A stretch of DNA of 64,000 nt from CAYRVX01 sp964427875 (lineage in GTDB: Bacteria; Planctomycetota; Phycisphaerae; SM23-33). The stretch is from positions 1-64,000 of the forward strand of contig CAYRVX010000021.1 of the NCBI GenBank assembly GCA_964427875.1, written 5' to 3'. Positions 1 to 8,081 of the stretch are shown piece after piece. Each line of letters starts with the position of its first letter. The first letter of the stretch is position 1. The notes under the pieces are model-generated. The model saw nothing but the letters and a program-made list of their open reading frames with translations. It was not told the DNA's origin and did not search any database. A program made the translations under genes and the position numbers.

Positions 1-323
1 CCGTTGGGCCCGCCCAGGCGGCTGAGCAGGTCGTAGATGCGCACCATCTGCTCGGTCGTGTAAGGCGGGCGGGCCTGCTGGCCGTCGCGGAACGTCGTGT
101 CCGTGATCAGGATGTTGCGGCCCTTGACGGCCGGGAAGTCGAACTCCACGGCCTGCCCGTCGATCTGCTCGACGAACGGGGCCTCGAAGCGGATCAGCGG
201 CGGCAGGCTGTACGGGAACACCTCCTCCAGCAGGTTCGGCTCGGTGGCGTCCACCAGCGGATGCGGCTTTGGGGACTCGATACGAATGGGTTTCTTCCGC
301 TTGTTCCGGGTCTCTCGCGTCAC
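1..323 (-). CDS. HMGL-like / 2-isopropylmalate-synthase-like enzyme, N-terminal part (cut by left edge)
   Basis: Only the first 107 or so codons are in the window. I chose the GTG at 321-323: a GGAGGA ribosome site precedes it by about 7 bases, and it lies 3 bases after the stop of the acyl carrier protein gene. After a basic, Pro-rich leader, the visible protein reads into the block LITDTTFRDGQQARPPYTTE, which is the start of the HMGL-like TIM barrel (family of 2-isopropylmalate, homocitrate and citramalate synthases and HMG-CoA lyase). The Asp-Thr-Thr-x-Arg-Asp-Gly-Gln-Gln signature carries the metal-ligand Asp and catalytic Arg of that family. Such enzymes condense or cleave acyl-CoA with 2-oxoacids. 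Co-transcription with an ACP suggests the acyl donor may be ACP-bound, but that is inference. The exact substrate cannot be told from this fragment. Confidence 0.75.
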   Translation of the reverse strand, partial: MTRETRNKRKKPIRIESPKPHPLVDATEPNLLEEVFPYSLPPLIRFEAPFVEQIDGQAVEFDFPAVKGRNILITDTTFRDGQQARPPYTTEQMVRIYDLLSRLGGPN

Positions 324-326
324 GTC

Positions 327-587
327 CTACTCCTCCACTTCCGCGCCCTGCTCGCGGCAGACGCCGGAGATGTACTCGACGGCCGCGCCGACCGTCTGCA
401 CCGACAGCGCGGCGTCCTCGTCCATCTCGATGCCGAACTCCTCCTCAAACATCGCCACCAGTTCGACCGACTGGACGCTCTCGGCGCCCAGGTCGGCCGC
501 GAACTCGTGCTCCGGCTTGATCTCGCTCTCGTCGAGCCCCAGGACCTTCGCCGTCACGGCGATCACGCGCTGCTGCACTGTTGCCAT
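327..587 (-). CDS. Acyl carrier protein
   Basis: An 86-residue acidic helical protein of standard ACP length. The phosphopantetheine attachment region reads LGAESVQSVELV, with the modified serine expected at residue 37. The common DSL motif is ESV here, which is conservative. The following helix (MFEEEFGIEMDED) is typical of type II fatty-acid or polyketide ACPs. It sits 12 bases after the nucleotidyltransferase-like gene and 3 bases before the HMGL-like gene, all on the minus strand, so the three look like one operon. It probably serves a dedicated pathway rather than housekeeping fatty-acid synthesis, because no fab genes are nearby. It could still be a second general ACP. Confidence 0.88.
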   Translation of the reverse strand: MATVQQRVIAVTAKVLGLDESEIKPEHEFAADLGAESVQSVELVAMFEEEFGIEMDEDAALSVQTVGAAVEYISGVCREQGAEVEE

Positions 588-599
588 GGATGGTCTCTC

Positions 600-1883
600 C
601 TATCGCTTTGCTATGGCCTTTCGGCCTCTCTTGATCAGTTCCGTACGCGCCGGCGCCGTCATCTCATGGACGGCGTCCCACATGGCCTCCTGGGCCTCGG
701 ACCACTGCCGGTCGCGGCGTGCCATGGCCGTCCGGGCCGTCTCGTAGAGCTGGCCCTTACCGAACCCCTTCGTCACCACGCCCTTGAGGAACCACGCGAA
801 GGACGGGATGAACTTCGGCAGCGGCGCGCCCGTCGCCACGACCAGCGCCATCGCCCCGACGTACGAGCCGGTGTTCAGCCACGTGCCGATCGACGTCTTG
901 ACGTGATCGCCGATCAGCGAGCCGACCTTCGTCGAGTGCGTGTCGATCGCCCGCCGCGACCCCAGCATGACCGAGACGCTGGAGTAGTCGTTCTTGAGGT
1001 CGCTGTTCGTCGTCAGCGCGCCGAGGTTGACCCACTCGCCGACGTACGCGTGGCCGATGAAGCCGTCGTGATACTTGTTGGTGTAGCCCTGGATGATCGA
1101 CTCCTCCACCTCCCCGCCGATCCGGCACACCGGGCCGATCGAGTTGCCCTCGCGGCACTTCGCGCCCAGCAGCACCGTTTCGGGGCCGATGTAGCACGGA
1201 CCCTCGATCCGCGTGAACGGGTGGACCTTCGCGCCTCGGTCGATGTAGACCGGCCCGTGCTCGGCGTCGATGACGACCATGGGATGCACCAGGGCACCGG
1301 GGCCCACGTACACGTCGGCTTGGCCCCCGCGGATGGCGCCGGGCTCCTCCACGGCCCCCTCGATGCCCGACTGCCCGGCCGCGGCGAAGTCCGCCGTGAT
1401 CTCCTCGCCGTTGGCCAGCACCAGGTCCCAGATGTACTGCCACGTGGGCAGCGACCTCGAGACGTTGGGCAGCTTCGCTCTGGCGGCGGCCATCAGTTCC
1501 GCGATGTCCCCCGTGGGCAGGCCGTCCAGCTCGCCGCGGGCGATCCGGGCGTAGAGCACATTGCCCTCGGCATCGAGGCCGACCTCGCCAGGCCCCGCGG
1601 GCGGCACGTCGAAGCCGCCGGCCTTGATCCGAGGGTCGACGATCAGCAGGTCGTCGCCGGCCAGGACCGACGCGTCGTTCACCGGCCGGTCCGTCGTCTC
1701 GCGGTACGCCTCGGCCATGTAGTCCGGCACGAAGTATGCCACGTGCTCCGCCTGCACCTTCGCGAGGAGCTTCTCGCCCAGCGACCGGAAGCCGCAGCGA
1801 AGCTCCCAGATCGGCCGGCTCAGCGACACCGGATAGAAGTTGCTGCGCACTGCCTCGGCACGGTCCAACAGAATCAGACGCAT
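600..1883 (-). CDS. GlmU-like sugar nucleotidyltransferase with left-handed beta-helix
   Basis: 427 residues from ATG at 1881-1883; upstream in-frame codons encode Pro/Gly-rich sequence with no family resemblance and overlap the promoter. The N-terminus (MRLILLDRAEAVRSNFYPVS, then RPIWELRCG) matches the putative glucose-1-phosphate thymidylyltransferase/GlmU-like family found in Bacteroidetes and planctomycetes. The C-terminal half has hexapeptide repeats forming a left-handed beta-helix: VHPMVVIDAEHGPVYIDRG, then IEGPCYIGPETVLLGAKC and SLIGDHVKTSIGTWLNTGS. The C-terminal tail is basic and helical. The family is thought to make nucleotide-activated or acetylated amino sugars; the substrate here is unknown. 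It is the first gene of an operon with ACP and an HMGL-like enzyme, so an acyltransferase role using ACP is conceivable but unproven. Confidence 0.82.
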   Translation of the reverse strand: MRLILLDRAEAVRSNFYPVSLSRPIWELRCGFRSLGEKLLAKVQAEHVAYFVPDYMAEAYRETTDRPVNDASVLAGDDLLIVDPRIKAGGFDVPPAGPGEVGLDAEGNVLYARIARGELDGLPTGDIAELMAAARAKLPNVSRSLPTWQYIWDLVLANGEEITADFAAAGQSGIEGAVEEPGAIRGGQADVYVGPGALVHPMVVIDAEHGPVYIDRGAKVHPFTRIEGPCYIGPETVLLGAKCREGNSIGPVCRIGGEVEESIIQGYTNKYHDGFIGHAYVGEWVNLGALTTNSDLKNDYSSVSVMLGSRRAIDTHSTKVGSLIGDHVKTSIGTWLNTGSYVGAMALVVATGAPLPKFIPSFAWFLKGVVTKGFGKGQLYETARTAMARRDRQWSEAQEAMWDAVHEMTAPARTELIKRGRKAIAKR

Positions 1884-2016
1884 AACGCGAACCTCGTTCG
1901 TCGAACATGGTGGGCCACCTGCGTGCTTCCCTGCCGGATACGGCGGGATGCCCGCGCAGGCGATCGCGCAACTCCACTCGCCGGGCCCGAATCCGCCCGG
2001 CATTTCGCGAGCCGGC

Positions 2017-2046
2017 ATTTTGACAGAATTCCCCCCGGCGTGTCAA
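2017..2046 (-). promoter_or_regulatory. Putative sigma70-type promoter for the GlmU-like/ACP operon
   Basis: Read on the minus strand, TTGACA (2041-2046) is followed after 18 bases by CAAAAT (2017-2022). The -35 is perfect and the -10 matches 4 of 6. It lies about 135 bases upstream of the ATG at 1883. Confidence 0.5.
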
Positions 2047-2076
2047 CGATCAATCACGCAGTCCGAAAAGCGGGAG

Positions 2077-2102
2077 AGCCCAGCCATTGCAATGGCTGGG
2101 CT
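2077..2102. terminator. 26-bp perfect palindrome, likely terminator of the amidohydrolase gene
   Basis: AGCCCAGCCATTG is followed directly by its exact reverse complement. It begins 34 bases after the stop of the minus-strand amidohydrolase and precedes the promoter of the next operon. On the minus strand a short T-containing stretch (GCTTTTCGG) follows. It fits a hairpin terminator; a dyad binding site is the alternative. Confidence 0.5.
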
Positions 2103-2135
2103 TCGGGACTCAGGCGCTCGGGCCCGCGGAGTGCC

Positions 2136-2939
2136 TCAGCACCCCGCCGGAAACACTTCGTCCGCCGTGCCCGACATGATCCGCTCCGTCGCCGCCTCAT
2201 CCACGCGGAGCTTCTCGAAGATCGCCAGGTCGATCTCTATGTGCTCGGTCTGCTTGGCCAGACCGCCGGGCACGCGGCTGTCGGTGCCGAACATCAGGCG
2301 ATCCGGCCCGCAGAAGCTGACGGCGTTGGCCAGGGCCTGCTCGCGGATGTGGGGCGGCGTGCCGCGAGTCAGGTCCACGTAGCTCTGCCAGCCGCTCCTG
2401 TCGTAGCCCACCGCCGCACGCATCCTGCCCATGACGGCCAGGCACTCCTCGCACCACGGCCAGGAAATGTGCGCCATCGCGAAGCGGATGTCGGGGTAGT
2501 GAAGCAGCTTCTCCAGCCACAGCGGCCGGCAGAACCGCGAGCCGTCCTCGTTGCCGTAGAGGATGCCCGTGTGGAACAGGATGCTCGCCCGCAGGTCGTG
2601 CATCGTCTTCCAGAACGGCTCGAGGCGCTCCTCGTAGGCGTACCAGTGGTCGGGTATGATCTTGATGCCGACGAAGCCCATCTCCTCCAGGGCCTCGCGC
2701 GCCAGGTCGCGGACGTGCGGTAGGGTCGGCTCGACCCACGCTAGGCCGCTGATGCGGTCCGGCGCCGCGTCGAAGAGCCTCTTCGTCACCAGCAGCTTCT
2801 GGCGCGTCGTCTCGAGCGAGGCCCGCTCCTGCGGCGAGCAGACGAGGATGCGATCGACGCCGTTGGCGTCCATGTCCCGCAGCACCTCGGCCGCATCGGC
2901 CTCGCCCCGCTGATGAACGTGACAATCGACGATTCGCAT
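2136..2939 (-). CDS. Amidohydrolase-family protein (TIM-barrel metal hydrolase)
   Basis: 267 residues from ATG at 2937-2939, preceded by GGGAGGCGAAGTC as ribosome site. The N-terminal MRIVDCHVHQ provides the first metal-ligand H-x-H of the amidohydrolase_2 family (aminocarboxymuconate-semialdehyde decarboxylase-like, uronate isomerase-like folds). Later family blocks are visible: GFVGIKIIPDHW, SILFHTGILYG, IRFAMAHISWPWCEE and DRLMFGTDSR, where the Asp after GT is the usual late metal ligand. No signal peptide is seen, so it is cytoplasmic. Members hydrolyse or decarboxylate small cyclic or aromatic substrates; in planctomycetes they are often scattered singly, as here. A second, distantly related copy lies at 30742-31638. 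The substrate is unknown. Confidence 0.85.
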   Translation of the reverse strand: MRIVDCHVHQRGEADAAEVLRDMDANGVDRILVCSPQERASLETTRQKLLVTKRLFDAAPDRISGLAWVEPTLPHVRDLAREALEEMGFVGIKIIPDHWYAYEERLEPFWKTMHDLRASILFHTGILYGNEDGSRFCRPLWLEKLLHYPDIRFAMAHISWPWCEECLAVMGRMRAAVGYDRSGWQSYVDLTRGTPPHIREQALANAVSFCGPDRLMFGTDSRVPGGLAKQTEHIEIDLAIFEKLRVDEAATERIMSGTADEVFPAGC

Positions 2940-3013
2940 GACTTCGCCTCCCGCTGTGCCACCTCGCCAGCATACCGGCCGGCGGGGCAAAGCCAAGCGC
3001 CAAAGCCCCGCAC

Positions 3014-3042
3014 TTGACCGGCGCCGGGGGCGGCGCTAGGAT
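3014..3042 (+). promoter_or_regulatory. Putative sigma70-type promoter of the symporter gene
   Basis: TTGACC (3014-3019), 17-base spacer, TAGGAT (3037-3042), placed 31 bases upstream of the ATG at 3073, with GGGAGAA as ribosome site between. Confidence 0.55.
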
Positions 3043-3072
3043 CGCACCGCAACCGGGCCGCGGGAGAACCCA

Positions 3073-4545
3073 ATGATAGCGCAGACGACCGTGCCACCCG
3101 TGGAGGCCGAGTTTGGCTTCCGTGCCGTTCTCGACTGGCTCCTGGCCGTCAACACGCAGGTCAACGACTTCGTGTGGGGCCCGCCGATGCTCGTGCTGCT
3201 GATCGGGGCGGGCATCTACATCAGCATCCGGACAAAGTTCATCCAGTTCCGCAAGTTCGGCCTGATGAGCCGGGAGACGCTGGGGAAGATCTTTCGCCGC
3301 GGCCCGGCGGCCGAGGGCGACGTGACACCCTTCCAGGCCATGACGGTGGCCATGGGCGGCACGGTCGGCGTGGGCAACATCGCCGGCGTGGCCACCGCCA
3401 TCGCCGCCGGCGGGCCGGGCGCTATCTTCTGGATGCTCGTTTCCGGCCTCGTGGGCATGGCGACGAAGTTCGCCGAGGTCGTCCTCGGCCTGCACTACCG
3501 CCGGCGCGAGCCCGGCGGGCCGATGATGGGCGGGCCGATGACGTACATCACCCGCGGCCTGGGGCGGCGATGGAAGCCGCTGGCCGTCATTTTCTGCATC
3601 TTCGGCGCGCTGGCCGGGCTGGGCATCGGGAACATGACGCAGGCCCACTCCGTGGCCGACGGCGTTCAGCGGCTCCTCCAGCCGGACGCCGCGCCGGGAG
3701 AGCTCGAGAGCCTCGGCATCGTGCGATGGATCGTCGGGGGCGTCCTGATCGTCGCCGTGGGGCTGGTGACCGTCGGCGGCATCAGGCGGATCGCACACGT
3801 CGCCATGTTCTGCGTGCCGTTCATGTGCACGCTGTACATGATCGCGGCGTTCGTCGTCATCGCGATGTACGCCCCTCAGATCCCCGGGGCGCTGTGGCTC
3901 ATCCTCAAGCATGCCTTCACCCCGACGGCGGCCACGGGCGGCTTCGCGGGCGTCGGCGTGATGATGGCCGTGCGATACGGCATCGCCCGCGGCGTATTCA
4001 GCAACGAGGCCGGGCTCGGCAGCGCGCCCATGGCCCACGCCACTGCACAGACCGACCACCCCGCGCGCCAGGGGCTGTGGGGCATCTTCGAGGTCTTCTT
4101 CGACACGATCGTCATGTGCTCGGCCACGGCGCTGGTGATCATCCTGACCGGCGTCTGGACCGGCGGGGAGAAGGGCGCGAACCTGACGATCAGCGCGTTC
4201 TGCCAGCCGCTGGGGGACACGTTCGGGTGTGTGCTCGTGACCTTCTGCATGATCCTGACGGCGTACGATACGATCCTCGCGTGGTGCTTCTACGGCGAGA
4301 CCTGCTGCTCGTTCATCTTCGGCCACGGGCACTTGGTCCGCATGACCTACCGCGTGATCTGGCTCCCGTTCATCCTGCTGGGGGCGCTCGGTCGCCTGGA
4401 GGCGATCTGGGCGGTCTCCGACACGCTAAACGGCCTGATGGCCATCCCCAACCTGATCGCCCTGATCGCCCTGGCCGGCGTGGTGGTCCGCCTGACCAAG
4501 GGCTTTCTCGCCGGCAAGCCCTACGAGCCGCCGGGGGATCACTGA
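3073..4545 (+). CDS. Sodium:alanine/glycine symporter (AGCS family)
   Basis: 490 residues, the normal length for the AGCS (DagA/AlsT) family, with about ten hydrophobic segments. Family blocks are clear. GTVGVGNIAGVATAIAAGGP, followed by GAIFWM, lies in the first third; MMGGPMTYITRGLGRRW follows; and RGVFSNEAGLGSAPMAHATA occurs near residue 305. The last block is the characteristic substrate/sodium-site region with SNEAGLGS. It imports alanine, glycine or D-alanine with sodium across the inner membrane. It stands alone on the plus strand between an amidohydrolase and an orphan gene, with its own promoter, so it is probably monocistronic. Family assignment is firm; specificity among small amino acids is not visible. 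Confidence 0.95.
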   Translation: MIAQTTVPPVEAEFGFRAVLDWLLAVNTQVNDFVWGPPMLVLLIGAGIYISIRTKFIQFRKFGLMSRETLGKIFRRGPAAEGDVTPFQAMTVAMGGTVGVGNIAGVATAIAAGGPGAIFWMLVSGLVGMATKFAEVVLGLHYRRREPGGPMMGGPMTYITRGLGRRWKPLAVIFCIFGALAGLGIGNMTQAHSVADGVQRLLQPDAAPGELESLGIVRWIVGGVLIVAVGLVTVGGIRRIAHVAMFCVPFMCTLYMIAAFVVIAMYAPQIPGALWLILKHAFTPTAATGGFAGVGVMMAVRYGIARGVFSNEAGLGSAPMAHATAQTDHPARQGLWGIFEVFFDTIVMCSATALVIILTGVWTGGEKGANLTISAFCQPLGDTFGCVLVTFCMILTAYDTILAWCFYGETCCSFIFGHGHLVRMTYRVIWLPFILLGALGRLEAIWAVSDTLNGLMAIPNLIALIALAGVVVRLTKGFLAGKPYEPPGDH

Positions 4546-4621
4546 CCCCCGTGCGGCGCCGGCCCATCTTGCTTCCATTGAGCTTGCCCCGACCGTGATC
4601 CCGAGCGGCAGGAGGGAGGCG

Positions 4622-5572
4622 TCAGCGCGCGATGTCATGTCCGGTGACCTGCCCCTTCAGCCACTGGCGTGCCGACTGCTTCCGCCGGAGGGCCCGCGCA
4701 AGCGAGTGGCGGAGCCGCTTTGTCCTCTTCCAACTGTGATCGGGCGCTCCGAGAGGGAAACCACCGAATGCGGCGAGAGGCCCCAGCCTCATCTCGGGAG
4801 AGTAGTACCTCGAGGGGATGATTCTCAGGGCGCACAATTCCGCCAACGGCCTGTCGGGATCGCACTCGGCGAACGGCAAGCCCCACAGGACGGCCATCAT
4901 CTCACGCAGCATCCCTTCGAGTGGCTCGTACTCCGCCCTACCGGGCTCGGCGGTCCAGCCCATCACCTCCGCGAGCTTCGGGGCATCGTTGACATCGCCG
5001 GCCCCTCCGCCGGCAATGAACACAGCCCGGCCGATGTCAAGCACCGGGAACTCGGCCACCATCCCCTTGTCTGTGATGTCTCTCTTCGTTATGTGCTCCA
5101 GTTCCATGACGACCTCAGCCAGATCGAGGCCGTCCGCCCTCCTGGAGTACCGTGTGTTCGCCAACTCGCTCTGGCGAAGCAGCGCCGGGCATCTCCAGTC
5201 ATCTCCATACTCGCAGTCTGCGGGCTTTCTCGGCCACCAGAAACAGAAGGACCAGCCGCTGCGGTCTGCCTTGATGATCTGCTCGCGGAGATGGTCCTGC
5301 ACGATCGTGAAGCAGTCGGGGAGCGATTCGCCCCGGGCGTTTCTTCTTTCGGCGACGGACCTGATTGCTCGGACGACTTCGGTCACCGCTACCGCGCCCG
5401 GAGGAACGGTGATTCTCGCCACCAGCGCGTAGCTTAGCCGCTTGGCCACCCATTGTGCCGCTTGCTGGCTCAACTCCTCTGCGTCGCTCACGCGAGCCTT
5501 GCCCATGGGCGGAAGCAGGCCGCCGTAGGGCACGTCCAGTTGGATCAGTTCCCTGACGAGTTGTTCCAGCAT
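4622..5572 (-). CDS. Hypothetical protein, 316 residues, unrecognised
   Basis: I do not recognise a family. The reading frame starts at ATG 5570-5572, preceded by GGAAGGGGC. It codes for a soluble-looking mixed alpha/beta protein with no signal peptide or membrane segment. It has a Trp/Cys-rich centre (SGWSFCFWWPRKPADCEYGD) and a very basic C-terminal tail (HSWKRTKRLRHSLARALRRK). Third-position GC looks somewhat lower than in neighbouring genes, which may mean transfer or weak selection. The plus strand also has an open frame here, but its translation is Pro/Arg/Ser-rich and not protein-like. It converges with the symporter gene. It may be a lineage-specific or imported gene; no function is proposed. 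Confidence 0.6.
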   Translation of the reverse strand: MLEQLVRELIQLDVPYGGLLPPMGKARVSDAEELSQQAAQWVAKRLSYALVARITVPPGAVAVTEVVRAIRSVAERRNARGESLPDCFTIVQDHLREQIIKADRSGWSFCFWWPRKPADCEYGDDWRCPALLRQSELANTRYSRRADGLDLAEVVMELEHITKRDITDKGMVAEFPVLDIGRAVFIAGGGAGDVNDAPKLAEVMGWTAEPGRAEYEPLEGMLREMMAVLWGLPFAECDPDRPLAELCALRIIPSRYYSPEMRLGPLAAFGGFPLGAPDHSWKRTKRLRHSLARALRRKQSARQWLKGQVTGHDIAR

Positions 5573-5654
5573 CCCGCTTTGCCCCTTCCGGTGCCCCGCG
5601 TCCGTCGCATGGCCACCCCGCGGGCTTCGGCTATGGACATGCCCGACGGCCGGG

Positions 5655-7904
5655 TCATCTCGATCCCTCGGTCACGTTGATGGTGATAGTGAGCGGCTTG
5701 CTCCGGGCGCCGCCGGGCCCATCCGCGACAGCGGTTATCTTGTGCGTGCCGATTGACGGCGTCCAGGCGTTGAAGTCGCCGGCGGTGTCGCCGGCGAGGA
5801 CGTAGGGGGCGGTCCTCTCGTTCCTGCCGGCCTTGCCGTCCACGGAGAAGCGAACGGCGGTCACGTCGCCCCCGGTGCGGGCAATGACGCTGAGGTTTCG
5901 CGTCGGCAGCTTGGCCAGGTCGAGCGTCGCGCCGTCCTCGAGCGCCTCGTAGCCCTTGATGACCTTGTCGGTGTCGGCGTTGACCAGCGCGAGGGACTTC
6001 ACGGCCGGCGGCTTGCCCGTTCGGGCGGGCGCGGCGGCGCGGGGCGGCGGGACCTCGCCGGCCCCGAACGGCGGCGGGTCGGCGTCGGGGCTGACCATCA
6101 GCTCGCCCGGCAGCTTAACCAGGGCGACCCAGTCCCTGCCCTTCTCGGCCGGGGGCTCGCCGATGGAAGGGCTCCCGGGGCCGGTCACGCTCGCGACCGA
6201 TCCATCCAGCAGGCCGCCTCCGGTTCGCGGGTTGTACCACTTCACGACGAACTTGCCCTTCGGCAACTTCAGCGTCGTCGGGCCGCCGGCGGGCAGGTAG
6301 ATCGCGTAGACCTTGCCCTCGGCGTAGAAGCAGTAGTCATCGCCGGCCGAGGTCAGGTTGTCGCCGTGGCGCATCGCCCAGAACGGCAGGTGCCTCTGGA
6401 AGAACTCGATCGCGTGACGCGTCTGGTCCCACATCTTGGAGCGGCTGCGCCAGTCCTCGCAGTTCAGGTCGTTGTGTGCGTACTTGTATCCGAAGTACCA
6501 CTCGCAGCCGGCCCCGCCGGCCATCAGGTTGCCCCACAGGGCGTGGCGGCGAACGCCGTCGTGGCCGGGGTCGTCCTTGTCGGGCTTGACGCCGGTGTGT
6601 GCCGGGCCGATCTCATCGAGGCTGACGAACCACCGCCGGCCGCTGTTGGCCGAGCGGACGACCCACTTGATCGTCTCGGCGTGCGTGCCGCGCATGTTGC
6701 CCATCTGGAGGCTCGGGCCCTCGAAGTCCTCAAAGCCCAGCAGCGGCGTGTACACCTTGTCGTACCGCCCCGGGAACGTGTGCACGACGACCGGATGGTC
6801 GTACGGGTCCAGCCTGTGGATCCAGGCGGCGAAGGCCTTCCGCTGGGCGTCGGTGTTGGTGTTCTCCTCGCCGAGGTTCCACGTGATCGCAAGGTGGTGG
6901 GCGAAGCGGGCGATCAGCTCGCGGTAGTAGAGCTTGCGCTGCGGGCCGAGCGCGCCGCCGTCGAGCCCCTGATCGTTCTCCGTCTCCTGCGTGATCACGT
7001 GCAGCATCAGCCCGAGGCGATCCATGTGCGAGAAGACGATCTCCCACTGGTCGAGCTTGGAGCAGTCGAAGCGGAATCGCTCCTTGGGCGAGGTCCACGG
7101 CCAGGTGTCCTTGCCGTCGCCGCCGTCGATGTTGTAGGGGATGAAGTACACGCTGTTCATGCCCACAGAGGCGAGGTAGTTCATGGCCCCGATCAGTCCC
7201 CTGCCCTTTCCGCCTCGCCACTGGGGGTCGCCCGGCCGCCAGTCCTTCACGTGCGGGGCGTACTTGTGGAGGCGCCCGCCGGCGGCCTCGCCCCGCCTCT
7301 TGCCTTTGCCCGTGTCGAACGTGCCGTCGAAGTCGGCGTAGCCGAGCAGGTTCTCGGGGCTGTCGGCCCCGCCCTTGATGAAGTACTCGGCGCTGCCGGC
7401 GAACCGCAGGTAGTGCTTGCCGACGTAGCGCAGGAGGCCCTTGCCGCGGAAGTCCCTTCCCTTCTTGTCCGTCGGGCCGATATCGAGCTCGCCGGATGCA
7501 CCGTCGAACGCGGCGGGCTTGCCCGCGCCCGCGCCGGGAGCGGTCGCCACGCCCGCTCCCGTTCGGAACGAAGCGGCGTAGCTCCACCGACCGGCAGAGT
7601 CCGGCACGAAGTGCACTCGCCACTTGCCGCCCTTGTCCCCCCCGGTGAAGCCCGCCCGGCCATCCGCGGCGTAATAGCCCTGCACCGCGATGCGCCGCAG
7701 GCCCTGGCTGAACGTCACGGTCAGCCGGTAGTCCGTGAACGGGTTCGGCGCGGCGTCTTCGCTCGTCTCAGGCCCGTCGAACGTGATCGTCACGTTGTGC
7801 CACTTCTTCAGCTCGCCCGTGACAGTCGGCTTTTCGGCACCGAAGGCCGCCCCGGATGCCACCGCGACAGCCACTCCAAGACCTATCCACCTGCTGCATT
7901 GCAT
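5655..7904 (-). CDS. Secreted DUF5060 glycoside-hydrolase-like protein
   Basis: 749 residues from ATG at 7902-7904 (GGAG 8-9 bases upstream). A Sec signal (MQCSRWIGLGVAVAVASGAAFGA) is followed by a DUF5060 beta-sandwich at about residues 30-120 (ITFDGPETSEDAAPNPFTDY). A TIM-barrel domain spans about 150-510, with HHLAITWNLGEENTNTD and a later FVSLDEIGPAHTG that carries a candidate catalytic Glu pair. A putative collagen-binding-type domain lies near 535-610 (YAIYLPAGGPTTLKLPKGKF) and a C-terminal Ig-like domain near 650-749. The family is linked to outer-membrane or secreted polysaccharide degradation in planctomycetes. It follows an isomerase/oxidoreductase fusion gene on the same strand, consistent with sugar catabolism. 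Substrate unknown; a second DUF5060-type protein is at 17882-19753. Confidence 0.8.
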   Translation of the reverse strand: MQCSRWIGLGVAVAVASGAAFGAEKPTVTGELKKWHNVTITFDGPETSEDAAPNPFTDYRLTVTFSQGLRRIAVQGYYAADGRAGFTGGDKGGKWRVHFVPDSAGRWSYAASFRTGAGVATAPGAGAGKPAAFDGASGELDIGPTDKKGRDFRGKGLLRYVGKHYLRFAGSAEYFIKGGADSPENLLGYADFDGTFDTGKGKRRGEAAGGRLHKYAPHVKDWRPGDPQWRGGKGRGLIGAMNYLASVGMNSVYFIPYNIDGGDGKDTWPWTSPKERFRFDCSKLDQWEIVFSHMDRLGLMLHVITQETENDQGLDGGALGPQRKLYYRELIARFAHHLAITWNLGEENTNTDAQRKAFAAWIHRLDPYDHPVVVHTFPGRYDKVYTPLLGFEDFEGPSLQMGNMRGTHAETIKWVVRSANSGRRWFVSLDEIGPAHTGVKPDKDDPGHDGVRRHALWGNLMAGGAGCEWYFGYKYAHNDLNCEDWRSRSKMWDQTRHAIEFFQRHLPFWAMRHGDNLTSAGDDYCFYAEGKVYAIYLPAGGPTTLKLPKGKFVVKWYNPRTGGGLLDGSVASVTGPGSPSIGEPPAEKGRDWVALVKLPGELMVSPDADPPPFGAGEVPPPRAAAPARTGKPPAVKSLALVNADTDKVIKGYEALEDGATLDLAKLPTRNLSVIARTGGDVTAVRFSVDGKAGRNERTAPYVLAGDTAGDFNAWTPSIGTHKITAVADGPGGARSKPLTITINVTEGSR

Positions 7905-7959
7905 TTGGATTCTCCAGCATGACCAAGACGGCGTCGTTCTGCGTACGCGGCAAACAGCA

Positions 7960-8064
7960 CGGCGGCGACACGCCGCCGCTCCGCCCGAATGCACACAGGG
8001 CATCGAGTGTCAGCCCAACGGCGCACTCTCGCGAACGCGAGGGAGCCGCGGCGTGTCGCCGCGG
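7960..8064. repeat. Two inverted copies of a GCGGCGACACGCCGC hairpin element
   Basis: CGGCGGCG-ACA-CGCCGCCG (7960-7978) and CCGCGGCG-TGT-CGCCGCGG (8046-8064) are each near-perfect hairpins with 3-base loops. They are reverse-complement versions of one element, with matching flanks (GCAC before and CTCC after). Another short hairpin, CTCGCG-AA-CGCGAG, lies between them at about 8030-8043. They follow the stop of the fusion gene at 8082 and precede the DUF5060 start, so they may act as transcription terminators or be REP-like repeats. A more degenerate relative is at 36898-36920. Confidence 0.6.
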
Positions 8065-8081
8065 TGCCGTTTCTTTCCGCC

